This document shows, piece after piece, positions 1 to 11,706 of a DNA stretch of 64,000 bases; the stretch's first letter is position 1; each line of letters begins with the position of its first letter. The notes beneath the pieces are model-generated. The model was not told where the DNA came from, searched no databases, and was given only the letters and a program-made list of their open reading frames with translations. Position numbers and translations under genes: made by a program. The stretch comes from Microbacterium sp. LWH11-1.2 (GTDB lineage: Bacteria > Actinomycetota > Actinomycetes > Actinomycetales > Microbacteriaceae): positions 3,782,001-3,846,000 of the forward strand of contig NZ_CP151636.1 of assembly GCF_038397745.1 (NCBI RefSeq), in the 5' to 3' direction.

Positions 1-18
1 CCCTCGTACCGTGAGGAC

Positions 19-546
19 ATGACTGATGAGACCCCCACCACCGGCGCGAACGGCACCTACACGACAGACGGACGACCGAACAGCGCGACGTCGCTCACGC
101 CCTTCCTCGCGATCCCGGGAGCGAAGCAGGCGATCGAGTTCTACCGGGACGTCTTCGGCGCGCGCGTCGTCGACGTGACCGAGTTCGACGGCGTCGTCGC
201 CCACGCCGACCTCGACTTCGGGCTCGGGCTCCTCCAGCTCGGCGAGCCGAGCCCCGACTACCACCTCGTCCCCTCGCCCGAGGGCGACGACGACTGCTAT
301 TCGATGGGCCTGTACGTGCCCGACGTCGACGCGGTGGTCGAGAAGGCCGTCGCCGCGGGAGCGACCGTGCGCGAAGCTCCCGCGCCGTTCGTGTCGGGCG
401 ACCGTTTCGCCAGCATCCGCGATCCGTTCGGCGTGCGCTGGTCGGTGATGACCCGGGTCGAGGACATCTCCGACGAGGAGAGCAGCCGGCGCGTGGCCGA
501 GTGGGCCGAGTCGTTCACCTCGGCGCCGACGGACGCCGCGAGCTGA
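19..546 (+). CDS. VOC-family (glyoxalase/PhnB-like) protein
   Basis: This 175-residue protein has the vicinal-oxygen-chelate fold signature. An N-terminal stretch reads LTPFLAIPGAKQAIEFYRDV, and a C-terminal half contains SIRDPFGVRWSVMTR, the usual pattern of PhnB/glyoxalase-like proteins. Such proteins bind a metal or a small hydrophobic ligand; some are resistance or isomerase enzymes, but no substrate can be read here. An unusual Thr/Gly/Asn-rich tail of about 25 residues precedes the domain. The start is the ATG following a GAGGACatg context. Its end overlaps the convergent SGNH hydrolase gene by 32 bases. The fold call is firm; the function is unassigned. Confidence 0.8.
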   Translation: MTDETPTTGANGTYTTDGRPNSATSLTPFLAIPGAKQAIEFYRDVFGARVVDVTEFDGVVAHADLDFGLGLLQLGEPSPDYHLVPSPEGDDDCYSMGLYVPDVDAVVEKAVAAGATVREAPAPFVSGDRFASIRDPFGVRWSVMTRVEDISDEESSRRVAEWAESFTSAPTDAAS

Positions 547-1384
547 CGGCGACCTCGGCAGCGCGGCACACGGCAGGGAGCAGCGCCTCCGCCGTGCGCC
601 GGTAGCCGAGGGCGCTCGGGTGGAAGCGGTCGAGGCTGAACATCGCCTCCGGCTCGTCGAAGAACATCGGCCCGACCGCGCGACGCAGGTCGACGGGTTC
701 GGCGCCCGCGTGCCGCGCCGTCTCCGCCTGGATGTCGGCGAGGCGGCGCGACATGCTGGAGGCCAGGCGCCGGAGCGGCTGCGGCACCGGGCGCAGCGCG
801 CCGAGGTCGGGACACGTGCCGACGACGATCTCGGCACCCGCCTCGCGCAGCCGTCGGATCGACTCGTGCAGGTGCTGGGCCGAGAGCGAAGGCGGAAGGC
901 GATGCGTGACGTCGTTCCCGCCCACGACGATCACGGCGACGTGCGGACGGTAGTCGGCGGACAGCCCGTCGAGCTGCGCCGGAAGATCGGGGGACTCCGA
1001 GCCCACGACCGCCGCGGTGTGCAGGCGCACGGGACGGCGCATCCGTCGTGCCAGTCCCTTCGCGAGCCGCCCGCCGAGCGTCTCCTTGCGCCGTTCCGCG
1101 CCGAGCCCGGCCGCGATCGAGTCGCCGAGGATCAGCAGGTCGATCGGGTCGCCGTCGAGCGACCGGCGCCAGACGCGATCGGCATCCAGCGACTCCTCGC
1201 CCAGCGGCTTCCCGATCCGCTCCCTGGCGAGCGCCGCCTGCCGGGTGAGGACGAGACGGATGCCGACGAGGACGGCCGCGACCGCGAGGCCGGCGACAAG
1301 ACCCCGGAGCACCAGGACGCGGATACGACTCACGCCACGATTCGACACGATGGTCGTGAACGCGGCATGAACTCCGCCCGACAT
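515..1384 (-). CDS. Membrane-anchored SGNH/GDSL-type hydrolase
   Basis: A 289-residue protein with one N-terminal membrane segment (VLVLRGLVAGLAVAAVLVG) followed by an SGNH esterase domain. Block I is LILGDSIAAGLG with the nucleophile Ser, the oxyanion Asn lies in VGGNDVTH, and the Asp-x-x-His pair is DRFHPS near the C terminus. The family hydrolyses esters (lipids, acetylated sugars); here it would act outside the membrane. I chose the ATG at 1384 because GGAGAAGG precedes it by about five bases. An in-frame GTG at 1333 is an alternative without a ribosome site. It lies 37 bases after hisS in the same direction. Confidence 0.8.
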   Translation of the reverse strand: MSGGVHAAFTTIVSNRGVSRIRVLVLRGLVAGLAVAAVLVGIRLVLTRQAALARERIGKPLGEESLDADRVWRRSLDGDPIDLLILGDSIAAGLGAERRKETLGGRLAKGLARRMRRPVRLHTAAVVGSESPDLPAQLDGLSADYRPHVAVIVVGGNDVTHRLPPSLSAQHLHESIRRLREAGAEIVVGTCPDLGALRPVPQPLRRLASSMSRRLADIQAETARHAGAEPVDLRRAVGPMFFDEPEAMFSLDRFHPSALGYRRTAEALLPAVCRAAEVAVSSRRPSAPR

Positions 1385-1421
1385 CCGTGCCTTCTCCGGA
1401 CAGTCGGGTCGGGTCAGCGGC

Positions 1422-2744
1422 TCAGGACAGGGGCTTGAGCTCCAGCTCGCCGCTGCCCGCCGACACCGTCGCGAACGCGGTGTAGCCGTCGGCGGCCGAA
1501 CGCTCGAGCAGCGCCTTGAGGTTCTTGGTGCGACGCTCGAGACGAACCCGTGCACCGCCCGCGATGAGACGGGCCTTGTGCGCGACGAGCTCGCCGATGG
1601 GAACGTCGGCGTCGTGGATGAGCACGACGGCTTCCGCCGCGGCATCCGGTTCCGCCGTCACGAGGTCGACCAGGCGTTCGAACCCGAGCGAGAACCCGAC
1701 GGCGGGAACCTGCTGGCCGAGGAAGCGGCCGATCATGCCGTCATAGCGTCCGCCGCCGCCGAGCGAATATCCGACCGAGGGGTGCGCGAGCTCGAAGATC
1801 GTGCCCGTGTAGTAGCCCATCCCCCGCACGAGGAACGGGTCGAAGACGAGCGGGATCTCTGACGCCTGGGTCCCTGAGCCCATCGAAGAGCCTGTCGAAG
1901 CACGCCCGGCAGCCACGGCGTCGCCGATGCCGACCAGGTGCGCGACGATCTCGTCCGGTGCACCCTCGGGCAGCGCCTTGCGGATCTGCCGCTCACCGTA
2001 GGGGTTGTACTCCATGGTCTGCGGACGCCGCAGGAACTCCTCGAACGCGTCGACGGGTTCCGTGCTGCTCCCCTGGCGGAGTGCTCGCTCGCGGAGCTCG
2101 GCCCCGACGCCCTCCGGACCGATCTTGTCGAGCTTGTCGATCGTGATCAGCACACCCGGCCGCTCGTCGGCCGTGAAGCCGAAGCTGTCGAGCATCCAGT
2201 CCAGCACCCGCCGGTCGTTGATCCGTACCGTGGCGCCCTCGAGTCCGAGTGCGTCGACGGCGTCGAGCGAGGCGACCATGAGCTCGGCCTCGGCGCGCGA
2301 GGAGTCATCGCCGATGATGTCGATGTCGCACTGCACGAACTGACGGTAGCGGCCCTTCTGCGGACGCTCGGCTCGCCAGACGGGTCCGATCTGGATCGAG
2401 CGGAACACCCCGGGAAGCTGTCCGCGGTTGCTCGCGTAGAACCGGGCGAGCGGCACGGTGAGGTCGTAGCGCAGCCCGAGATCGGACAGCTCGGCCGGAT
2501 CCTCCGCCGCCGCGCGGATGGCTTCGACGTCGAGACCCCGCCGCAGGATGTTGAACGACAGCTTCTCGTTGTCGCCGCCGATGCCGGCGTGCAGGCGGTC
2601 GTAGTCCTCGACGACCGGCGTCTCGATCTCGTCGAATCCATGCGCGAGGTAGCGGTCGCGGATGACGGAGAGCACGCGCTCACGGCGCGCCTTGTCGGCG
2701 GGGAGGATGTCGCGCATGCCGCGCGGCGGGTTCACAGTAGCCAC
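1422..2744 (-). CDS. hisS: Histidyl-tRNA synthetase
   Basis: A 440-residue class II aminoacyl-tRNA synthetase that charges tRNA-His in the cytoplasm. Visible landmarks are the N-terminal PRGMRDILP, motif 2 around VWRAERPQKGRYRQF, the histidine-binding RYDLTVPLAR (about 92-101) and GMGYYTGTIFE (about 308-318), and motif 3 near GFERLVDL. The C-terminal anticodon-binding domain follows. The start is a GTG at 2744 with GGGAAGATGGGACC upstream; longer in-frame extension is not family sequence. Residues about 281-293 (STGSSMGSGTQ) are an in-frame copy of the interspersed repeat found elsewhere in this window, just before the second histidine motif. Confidence 0.96.
   Translation of the reverse strand: MATVNPPRGMRDILPADKARRERVLSVIRDRYLAHGFDEIETPVVEDYDRLHAGIGGDNEKLSFNILRRGLDVEAIRAAAEDPAELSDLGLRYDLTVPLARFYASNRGQLPGVFRSIQIGPVWRAERPQKGRYRQFVQCDIDIIGDDSSRAEAELMVASLDAVDALGLEGATVRINDRRVLDWMLDSFGFTADERPGVLITIDKLDKIGPEGVGAELRERALRQGSSTEPVDAFEEFLRRPQTMEYNPYGERQIRKALPEGAPDEIVAHLVGIGDAVAAGRASTGSSMGSGTQASEIPLVFDPFLVRGMGYYTGTIFELAHPSVGYSLGGGGRYDGMIGRFLGQQVPAVGFSLGFERLVDLVTAEPDAAAEAVVLIHDADVPIGELVAHKARLIAGGARVRLERRTKNLKALLERSAADGYTAFATVSAGSGELELKPLS
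1866..1900 (-). repeat. Interspersed repeat copy inside hisS
   Basis: Read on the minus strand this contains CTTCGACAGGCTC followed by a second partial unit TTCGATGGGCTCAGGGACCC. It is a copy of the short repeat also seen at 18608, 25361, 32885 and 33787. It is in frame and encodes STGSSMGSGTQ in HisS, so it adds about 11 residues to a surface loop without breaking the gene. Confidence 0.8.
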
Positions 2745-2790
2745 GGTCCCATCTTCCCAGGTCCGTCGCCGCGACCGCGCCCGGTCGGTC

Positions 2791-3453
2791 TCAGGCGCCC
2801 GCCTCGGCCGTGCGCACCTCGTCCTCGAGCGTCCGCAGCCGCTCGCGCAGGGCGCGCTCGGCATCCCATCCCTCGGCACGCGCGGTCGCCACCAGCGCGA
2901 GGAGCGCGTCTCCGAGCTCGGCCTCGGATGCCGGAGCGGCGGCCTCGGCCCGTGGCACGATCCCCGCCCCGGCGGCCCGCCCGACGAGCTTCTGCGCGAG
3001 CGCGAGCGCCGGCATCCCCCGGGGCACGCCGTCGAGCACGCTCGTCCTGGTGCGCTTCTCCGCGGCCTTCGCCGCATTCCAGTGCACGAGCACCTCTTCC
3101 GGCGTCGTGGCCACCTCACCGGCGAAGACGTGCGGATGCCGGCGCACCATCTTCTCGGTCAGCGTCTCCGCCACGTCGTCGATGTCGAAGGGGTCGTCCG
3201 GATCCTGCGCGGCGATCGCCGCGTGGAACAGCACCTGCCAGAGCAGGTCGCCGAGTTCCTCGCGCAGATCGGCGCGAGTGCCGCTCTCGACCGCGTCGAT
3301 GACCTCGTGCGACTCCTCGATCAGGTACGGGACCAGGTCGCGGTGGGTGATGCGCTGCGACCACACGCAGCGCTCGCGCACCTGGCGCATGGTCTCGGCC
3401 GCGGCGCGTAGCGGGTCGTCCACGTTCGCGCGGGGTTCGGGGCCAGTGCTCAC
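2791..3453 (-). CDS. mazG: MazG-family nucleoside triphosphate pyrophosphohydrolase
   Basis: A 220-residue MazG protein, which hydrolyses (d)NTPs to NMP and pyrophosphate, cleaning damaged nucleotides or affecting ppGpp. The all-alpha catalytic segment shows EESHEVIDAVE and, about 20 residues on, REELGDLLWQVLFHA, together the metal-binding ExxE...ExxD pattern. A second, shorter half follows, with HPHVF and VHWNAAKAAEK. The start is the GTG at 3453, backed by GGAGGA six bases upstream. It sits between hisS and nhaA on the same strand with short gaps and may be cotranscribed with hisS. Confidence 0.92.
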   Translation of the reverse strand: MSTGPEPRANVDDPLRAAAETMRQVRERCVWSQRITHRDLVPYLIEESHEVIDAVESGTRADLREELGDLLWQVLFHAAIAAQDPDDPFDIDDVAETLTEKMVRRHPHVFAGEVATTPEEVLVHWNAAKAAEKRTRTSVLDGVPRGMPALALAQKLVGRAAGAGIVPRAEAAAPASEAELGDALLALVATARAEGWDAERALRERLRTLEDEVRTAEAGA

Positions 3454-3497
3454 GCTTCCTCCTTCGATGCCTTCGGATGCGCTCCGGCCGGTGTCGC

Positions 3498-4673
3498 TCA
3501 CGACGACGCGGCCGCGACCCGACGGTACCAGCGCGCCCGCAGCGACACGATGATGCCCGAGAGCACGAGGGCGATCAGCGAGCCGACGAGCACGCCGAGG
3601 ATCGCCTGGTCGCGGATGCCGCCGTCGTCGGCGAATGCCAGGTTGGCGAGCAGCAGCGAGACCGTGAAGCCGATGCCGCCCAGAGCGCCCGCCGCCAGGA
3701 TGTCCCCGAACGGCAGGGCCGGCGGCGCGCCCTTCGGCCGGATACGCATCGCGATCCATCCGAACAGCGCGATGCCGAGGATCTTGCCCACAGGGAGCGC
3801 GACGACGATGGCCCAGAAAGCCGGCGACAGCTGCGCGGGCGAGAGGGCGGGAATCACCACGAAGGCCGCGACGAACGCGAACACCGGCAGGATCACACCG
3901 TTCACGGTCGGCTCGAGCGCGTGCCGTGTGCGTCCGGCGGGCACGGGCGACATGACCAGTCCGAGCATCACGCCGGCGATCGTGGCGTGGATGCCGGAGG
4001 ACGCGACCAGCCCCCAGGTCACGACCCCGACGATGACCATGGCCACCGCGATCAGCACATGTCCGTGTTCGTGGAGCAGGCGGCTGAGCACCCAGAACGC
4101 CGCGACGCCGACGACCGCGAGCCCGAGCAGCAGCCACTGCACGTCGTGTGCGAACAGGACCGCGATGAAGATGATGCCGATGATGTCGTCGAGGATCGCG
4201 AGCGCGAGCAGGAAGACGCGCACGCTCGACGGCAGGCCGCGACCGAACATCGCCAGGACGCCGAGGGCGAAGGCGATGTCGGTGGCGGTCGGGATGGGCC
4301 ACCCCGTCGCCGTGTCGCCGCTGCCGGCGATCAGCAGGTACACCGCGATCGGCACGAGCACGCCGCCGGCGGCGGCGATCGCGGGCTGCACCGCCTTGCG
4401 CGGGGAATCCAGCTCGCCGTGGGTCAGCTCATGCCGCAGCTCGATCGCCACGACGAGGAAGAAGACGGCGAGCAGCCCGTCGGACACCCAGTGCGCGACC
4501 GACAGGTCGAGCCCCGTACCGGGCACGGCGATGTGGAAGTCGAGGACGGCGGCGAGCGCATCGTGTGACGGGAGGTTCGCCAGAAGAAGGCCGAGCCCGG
4601 CCGCGACGAGCAGGAGGACGGCGGGGAACTGCTGGCCGCGGAGAGGGTTCGCTGAGATGCGCATCCCCTCCAT
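3498..4673 (-). CDS. nhaA: Na+/H+ antiporter NhaA
   Basis: About 391 residues with ten to twelve membrane spans. It exchanges internal Na+ for external protons in the cytoplasmic membrane. Family hallmarks are PTATDIAFALGVL and, in the next span, LAILDDIIGIIFIAV, whose paired aspartates are the ion-binding site of NhaA, and the conserved FFLVVAIELRHEL near the N terminus. Start choice is uncertain: ATGs at 4664, 4673 and 4709 are all in frame and none has a well-spaced ribosome site; 4673 keeps the usual short N terminus. It is divergent from ppc. Confidence 0.93.
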   Translation of the reverse strand: MEGMRISANPLRGQQFPAVLLLVAAGLGLLLANLPSHDALAAVLDFHIAVPGTGLDLSVAHWVSDGLLAVFFLVVAIELRHELTHGELDSPRKAVQPAIAAAGGVLVPIAVYLLIAGSGDTATGWPIPTATDIAFALGVLAMFGRGLPSSVRVFLLALAILDDIIGIIFIAVLFAHDVQWLLLGLAVVGVAAFWVLSRLLHEHGHVLIAVAMVIVGVVTWGLVASSGIHATIAGVMLGLVMSPVPAGRTRHALEPTVNGVILPVFAFVAAFVVIPALSPAQLSPAFWAIVVALPVGKILGIALFGWIAMRIRPKGAPPALPFGDILAAGALGGIGFTVSLLLANLAFADDGGIRDQAILGVLVGSLIALVLSGIIVSLRARWYRRVAAASS

Positions 4674-4712
4674 CGTAGGTCGCGGGGTGAGAGCGTCCTC
4701 GGGCGTCATGCG

Positions 4713-4749
4713 TTCAAGACACCCCGACCGACGGGGATACTCTCGAAGG
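4713..4749 (+). promoter_or_regulatory. Candidate ppc promoter giving a leaderless mRNA
   Basis: TTCAAG (4713-4718) and GATACT (4736-4741) are separated by 17 bases. Transcription would begin at about the GTG start codon at 4750, with no Shine-Dalgarno, as is common in actinobacteria. Judged by eye only. Confidence 0.45.
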
Positions 4750-8962
<4,213 letters not shown>

Positions 8963-8989
8963 TCACCGGCACACCGCGAGCGGATGCCG

Positions 8990-9592
8990 TCAGCCGCCGA
9001 GCTGCCGATCGTCGGCGTGCCGCGCGAGCGAACGGCCGTAGCGCTCGGTGAGCTGCACCATCAGGTCGGGAGTGTCGCGATCGACGCCGAACACGTGGCC
9101 GGGGAAGTCGAGCTCCGGCTGCGCGGCGGTGATCTCGGCCTCCCGGTCGGGTGACAGCAGCTGCACCGGATCTCCGACGGCGACCCAGCCGATCGGCACC
9201 ACGGTGCCGGCCGGAAGCACGGCCCTGCGATGCACGATGGCGTTCACGCGCACCTCGCAGCGGTCGCCGACCAGGGCTCCGTTGAAGATGCGCGCGCCGG
9301 AGGCGAAGAACACCTCCTCGCCGACGGTCGCACCGGCGATGCTCGCGAGCGTGCCCACGAGCGTGTGCGCCCCGATGTGCACGGCGTTCGCCGCCGTCGC
9401 GCGGATGAGAGCGTTCTCCATCACGATGACGTTCTCGCCGAGCGTGATGGGTCCGCCCTCCGCGGTGATCACGGCACCGTGCAGCACCTGGCAGTCCGGG
9501 CCGATCTCCACGTCGCCGGAGATCACGGCGGTGGGAGCGATGACGGCGGTGTCATGGATCCGGGGCCGAGCCCCGAGGTGCTCGTACAACAT
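8990..9592 (-). CDS. Gamma-carbonic-anhydrase-like hexapeptide-repeat protein
   Basis: A 200-residue left-handed beta-helix protein with repeated [IV]G-x4 hexapeptides (VEIGPDCQVLHGAVI, HIGAHTLVGTLASIAG). It resembles the YrdA/PaaY gamma-carbonic anhydrase-like family, which forms trimers with metal sites at subunit interfaces. The histidine of HIGAHTLVG is present, but the canonical extra histidines are not all obvious, so enzymatic activity is uncertain. A roughly 60-residue C-terminal tail extends beyond the helix. It is convergent with gdhA. Confidence 0.75.
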   Translation of the reverse strand: MLYEHLGARPRIHDTAVIAPTAVISGDVEIGPDCQVLHGAVITAEGGPITLGENVIVMENALIRATAANAVHIGAHTLVGTLASIAGATVGEEVFFASGARIFNGALVGDRCEVRVNAIVHRRAVLPAGTVVPIGWVAVGDPVQLLSPDREAEITAAQPELDFPGHVFGVDRDTPDLMVQLTERYGRSLARHADDRQLGG

Positions 9593-9657
9593 GCCGCCAG
9601 ACTAGTCCCGCGGATGTCGCCGTTGACAGTGCCTCACTGTCGACCTACTCTCCCGGC

Positions 9658-10026
9658 ATGGCGATCACGAGTCTCTTCCCGATCCTGCGCACGACTGATC
9701 TCCCGCGACTCCGCGGCTTCTACGAGCAGGCGTTCGGCGGCGAGGTCACGTATCGGTACGACCAGGACGGAGTCGACGTCTACGTGGCGCTCGCTGTCGG
9801 GGGTGGTCAGATCGGCATCGGATTCGAGACGGACGTCCTCCGGGGAGAGGCGATCGCGATCTGGCTCTACTCCGACGGAGTCGACGCGACGTATCGTGCG
9901 GCGATCGATGCAGGAGCGCTGTCCGTCGCTCCGCCGGAGGATCTCCCCTGGGGCGAGCGGGTCGCGCAGGTGCGCGACCCCGACGGCAACCTGCTGCACC
10001 TCGCGACGGCGGCGGCCGAGAGCTGA
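9658..10026 (+). CDS. VOC-family protein
   Basis: A compact 122-residue single-domain vicinal-oxygen-chelate protein. The start of the fold is FPILRTTDLPRLRGFYEQAF and the end is AQVRDPDGNLLHLA, the standard VOC layout. Members bind metal-dependent substrates or sequester antibiotics; nothing here fixes the role. The start ATG is at 9658 with no strong ribosome site. It converges on the MFS exporter gene nine bases downstream. Confidence 0.8.
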   Translation: MAITSLFPILRTTDLPRLRGFYEQAFGGEVTYRYDQDGVDVYVALAVGGGQIGIGFETDVLRGEAIAIWLYSDGVDATYRAAIDAGALSVAPPEDLPWGERVAQVRDPDGNLLHLATAAAES

Positions 10027-10035
10027 ACATCCGGC

Positions 10036-11259
10036 TCACTCGGCGAACGATCTGTCCGGTCGCGGTGAACGACGCTCTCGCGAAGCCCCACCGCCCAAGA
10101 CGACGAGCGTGACGGCGAGGGCGGCCGCGGAGACGAGGACCGCGGCCGCTGCCGGGAACGGGATGCTCTCGACACCCCAGCCACCGGCGAGCACGGCGGC
10201 GGAGGAGGCACCGACCGCGATCCCTCCGTTGAAGAGGACGGGGATGAGGGCACCGGCGAAATCACGACGCTCCGGGCCGGCGATGCGCAGGATCAGCGTC
10301 TGGGCGAGGGGCGGGAACGCACCCGACCCGACACCCCAGAGCACGACGACAAGCAGGGACCCCGAAGGTTCCGCCAGCGCGGTTCCTGCCACGGCGGCCG
10401 CCGTCGTGAGCAGCGCGATGAGCAGCGCACGGATCGTGCCGGTCTCGACCCGCGCGGCGATGCCCACTCCCACGGCCGAGGCGATGCCGAACACGATGAG
10501 GAGGCCGCCGACTCCGCCGGGGAGCAGAGATGCCGCCGGCTCCGCGAGGCGCGTGATGAAGGTGTAGGCGCCGTAATGACCGATCAGCGCCACGGCGATG
10601 AGCGCCGTCACGATCCCGAGCCGGCGACCGGCCGCGCGTGAGGACCTCTCGCCACCCGCCGCTGCGGACGGCTGCCGCACCACGAGAGGAACGGAGACCG
10701 CGACGATGATCGCGATTACGGCCAGGGCCGCCGCGAGGACGAGGAAGGCCACTCGCCAGTCCGTGGCATCGGCGAGGACACGCGCGAGCGGAGTGCCGAT
10801 CACCATCCCGAGTGTCCCTCCCCCGAGCACGAGGCTGATCGCCCGACCCAGCATCCGATCGTCGACGAGGTCGGCGACATAGGCGTTCACTGTCGCCCAG
10901 AGCAGGCCAACCGCGGCAGCTCCCAGCATCCGCACGGCGACGACGAAGACGAAGTCCGATGCGACCGCAGTCAATCCGGACGAGACGACCAGCGACGCCA
11001 GTGCGACGACGATCACCGGTCGCGCCGGCCACCGACGCGCCCACCGGCTGAGCGGGAAGCTGGTCACGACCACGACTCCTGCCCAGACGGCGACCAGTGA
11101 GCCGATCTGGGCCTCAGAGGCTCCCAACCCGACGCTCATCGGCACGAGGAGGGCGGTCGGGAGCATCTCGGCGGTGACCATCAGCATTGTCGCCGCCGCG
11201 AGGACGAGGACCGGAGTCCACGGGAATCCGGGCTTGTCATCAGAGATTCTGTGAGTCAT
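10036..11259 (-). CDS. MFS exporter (DHA1/Cmx-like)
   Basis: A 407-residue integral membrane protein with twelve predicted spans. The loop 2-3 motif reads PLSRWARRWPAR, and the span-5 region has TLGMVIGTPLARVLAD, the pattern of drug:proton antiporters of the DHA1 family such as chloramphenicol or arabinose exporters. It is divergent from a MerR regulator whose operator lies over its promoter, which suggests inducible efflux of a toxic small molecule. The ATG at 11259 has no ribosome site and coincides with the expected transcription start, so the mRNA is probably leaderless. Confidence 0.85.
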   Translation of the reverse strand: MTHRISDDKPGFPWTPVLVLAAATMLMVTAEMLPTALLVPMSVGLGASEAQIGSLVAVWAGVVVVTSFPLSRWARRWPARPVIVVALASLVVSSGLTAVASDFVFVVAVRMLGAAAVGLLWATVNAYVADLVDDRMLGRAISLVLGGGTLGMVIGTPLARVLADATDWRVAFLVLAAALAVIAIIVAVSVPLVVRQPSAAAGGERSSRAAGRRLGIVTALIAVALIGHYGAYTFITRLAEPAASLLPGGVGGLLIVFGIASAVGVGIAARVETGTIRALLIALLTTAAAVAGTALAEPSGSLLVVVLWGVGSGAFPPLAQTLILRIAGPERRDFAGALIPVLFNGGIAVGASSAAVLAGGWGVESIPFPAAAAVLVSAAALAVTLVVLGGGASRERRSPRPDRSFAE

Positions 11260-11265
11260 GCTGAG

Positions 11266-11297
11266 AACGTAAACCCTGACATCAATGTCAATGTCAA
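11266..11297 (-). promoter_or_regulatory. MerR-type promoter/operator between MFS and merR genes
   Basis: On the minus strand TTGACA (11297-11292) and TACGTT (11271-11266) are separated by 20 bases, the long spacer typical of MerR-activated promoters. A perfect dyad TGACAT-CA-ATGTCA (11277-11290) fills the spacer, and AACC/GGTT outer matches flank it. Family knowledge predicts that the adjacent regulator untwists this promoter on ligand binding. Confidence 0.6.
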
Positions 11298-11315
11298 GGT
11301 TTCGGAGGAGAAGTC

Positions 11316-11696
11316 ATGAAGATCGGCGAACTCGCGCGGAGAGCGGATGTCGCGCCGCGACTCATCCGCTACTACGAGCAGCAGGGGCTGCTGACGGCCG
11401 AGCGGTCGGAGAACGGCTATCGGCACTACTCCGAGACCGACGCCGAGCGCCTCGAGCGCGCCGCCGGCCTGGTGCGCGCCGGGATCCCCACGCGGCTCGT
11501 CAAGGTGCTCCTCGATGCTGAGGACGCGGCAGATCGGATGGATGCCTCCTGCCCCCGCGAGGTGGCTTCGCTGTTGTCCACCGAGCTGACCGGGCTGGAC
11601 GAGCGGATCGCCTGTCTCACGCGGAGCCGCGACACGATCCGCCGGTTCCTCGCGCGCACGACCGATGACATCGCCGAGCGCGAGGCGGCCGGCTGA
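11316..11696 (+). CDS. MerR-family transcriptional regulator
   Basis: A 126-residue MerR protein. The N-terminal winged helix is canonical (MKIGELARRADVAPRLIRYY, then a NGYRHYSE wing), followed by a dimerisation coiled coil (about 85-115). The short C terminus has one Cys at DASCPRE and one at ERIACL, not a clear metal-binding set, so an organic ligand is as likely as a metal. GGAGGAG lies just upstream of the ATG. It is divergent from the MFS exporter and presumably controls it and itself. Confidence 0.88.
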   Translation: MKIGELARRADVAPRLIRYYEQQGLLTAERSENGYRHYSETDAERLERAAGLVRAGIPTRLVKVLLDAEDAADRMDASCPREVASLLSTELTGLDERIACLTRSRDTIRRFLARTTDDIAEREAAG

Positions 11697-11706
11697 GACC
11701 GCCCGG

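Noticed and set aside
2791..4302. A long N-terminal extension of MazG reaching into nhaA
   Set aside because: The extra residues are Arg-rich shadow sequence of nhaA; a GTG with an excellent ribosome site at 3453 gives the normal protein.
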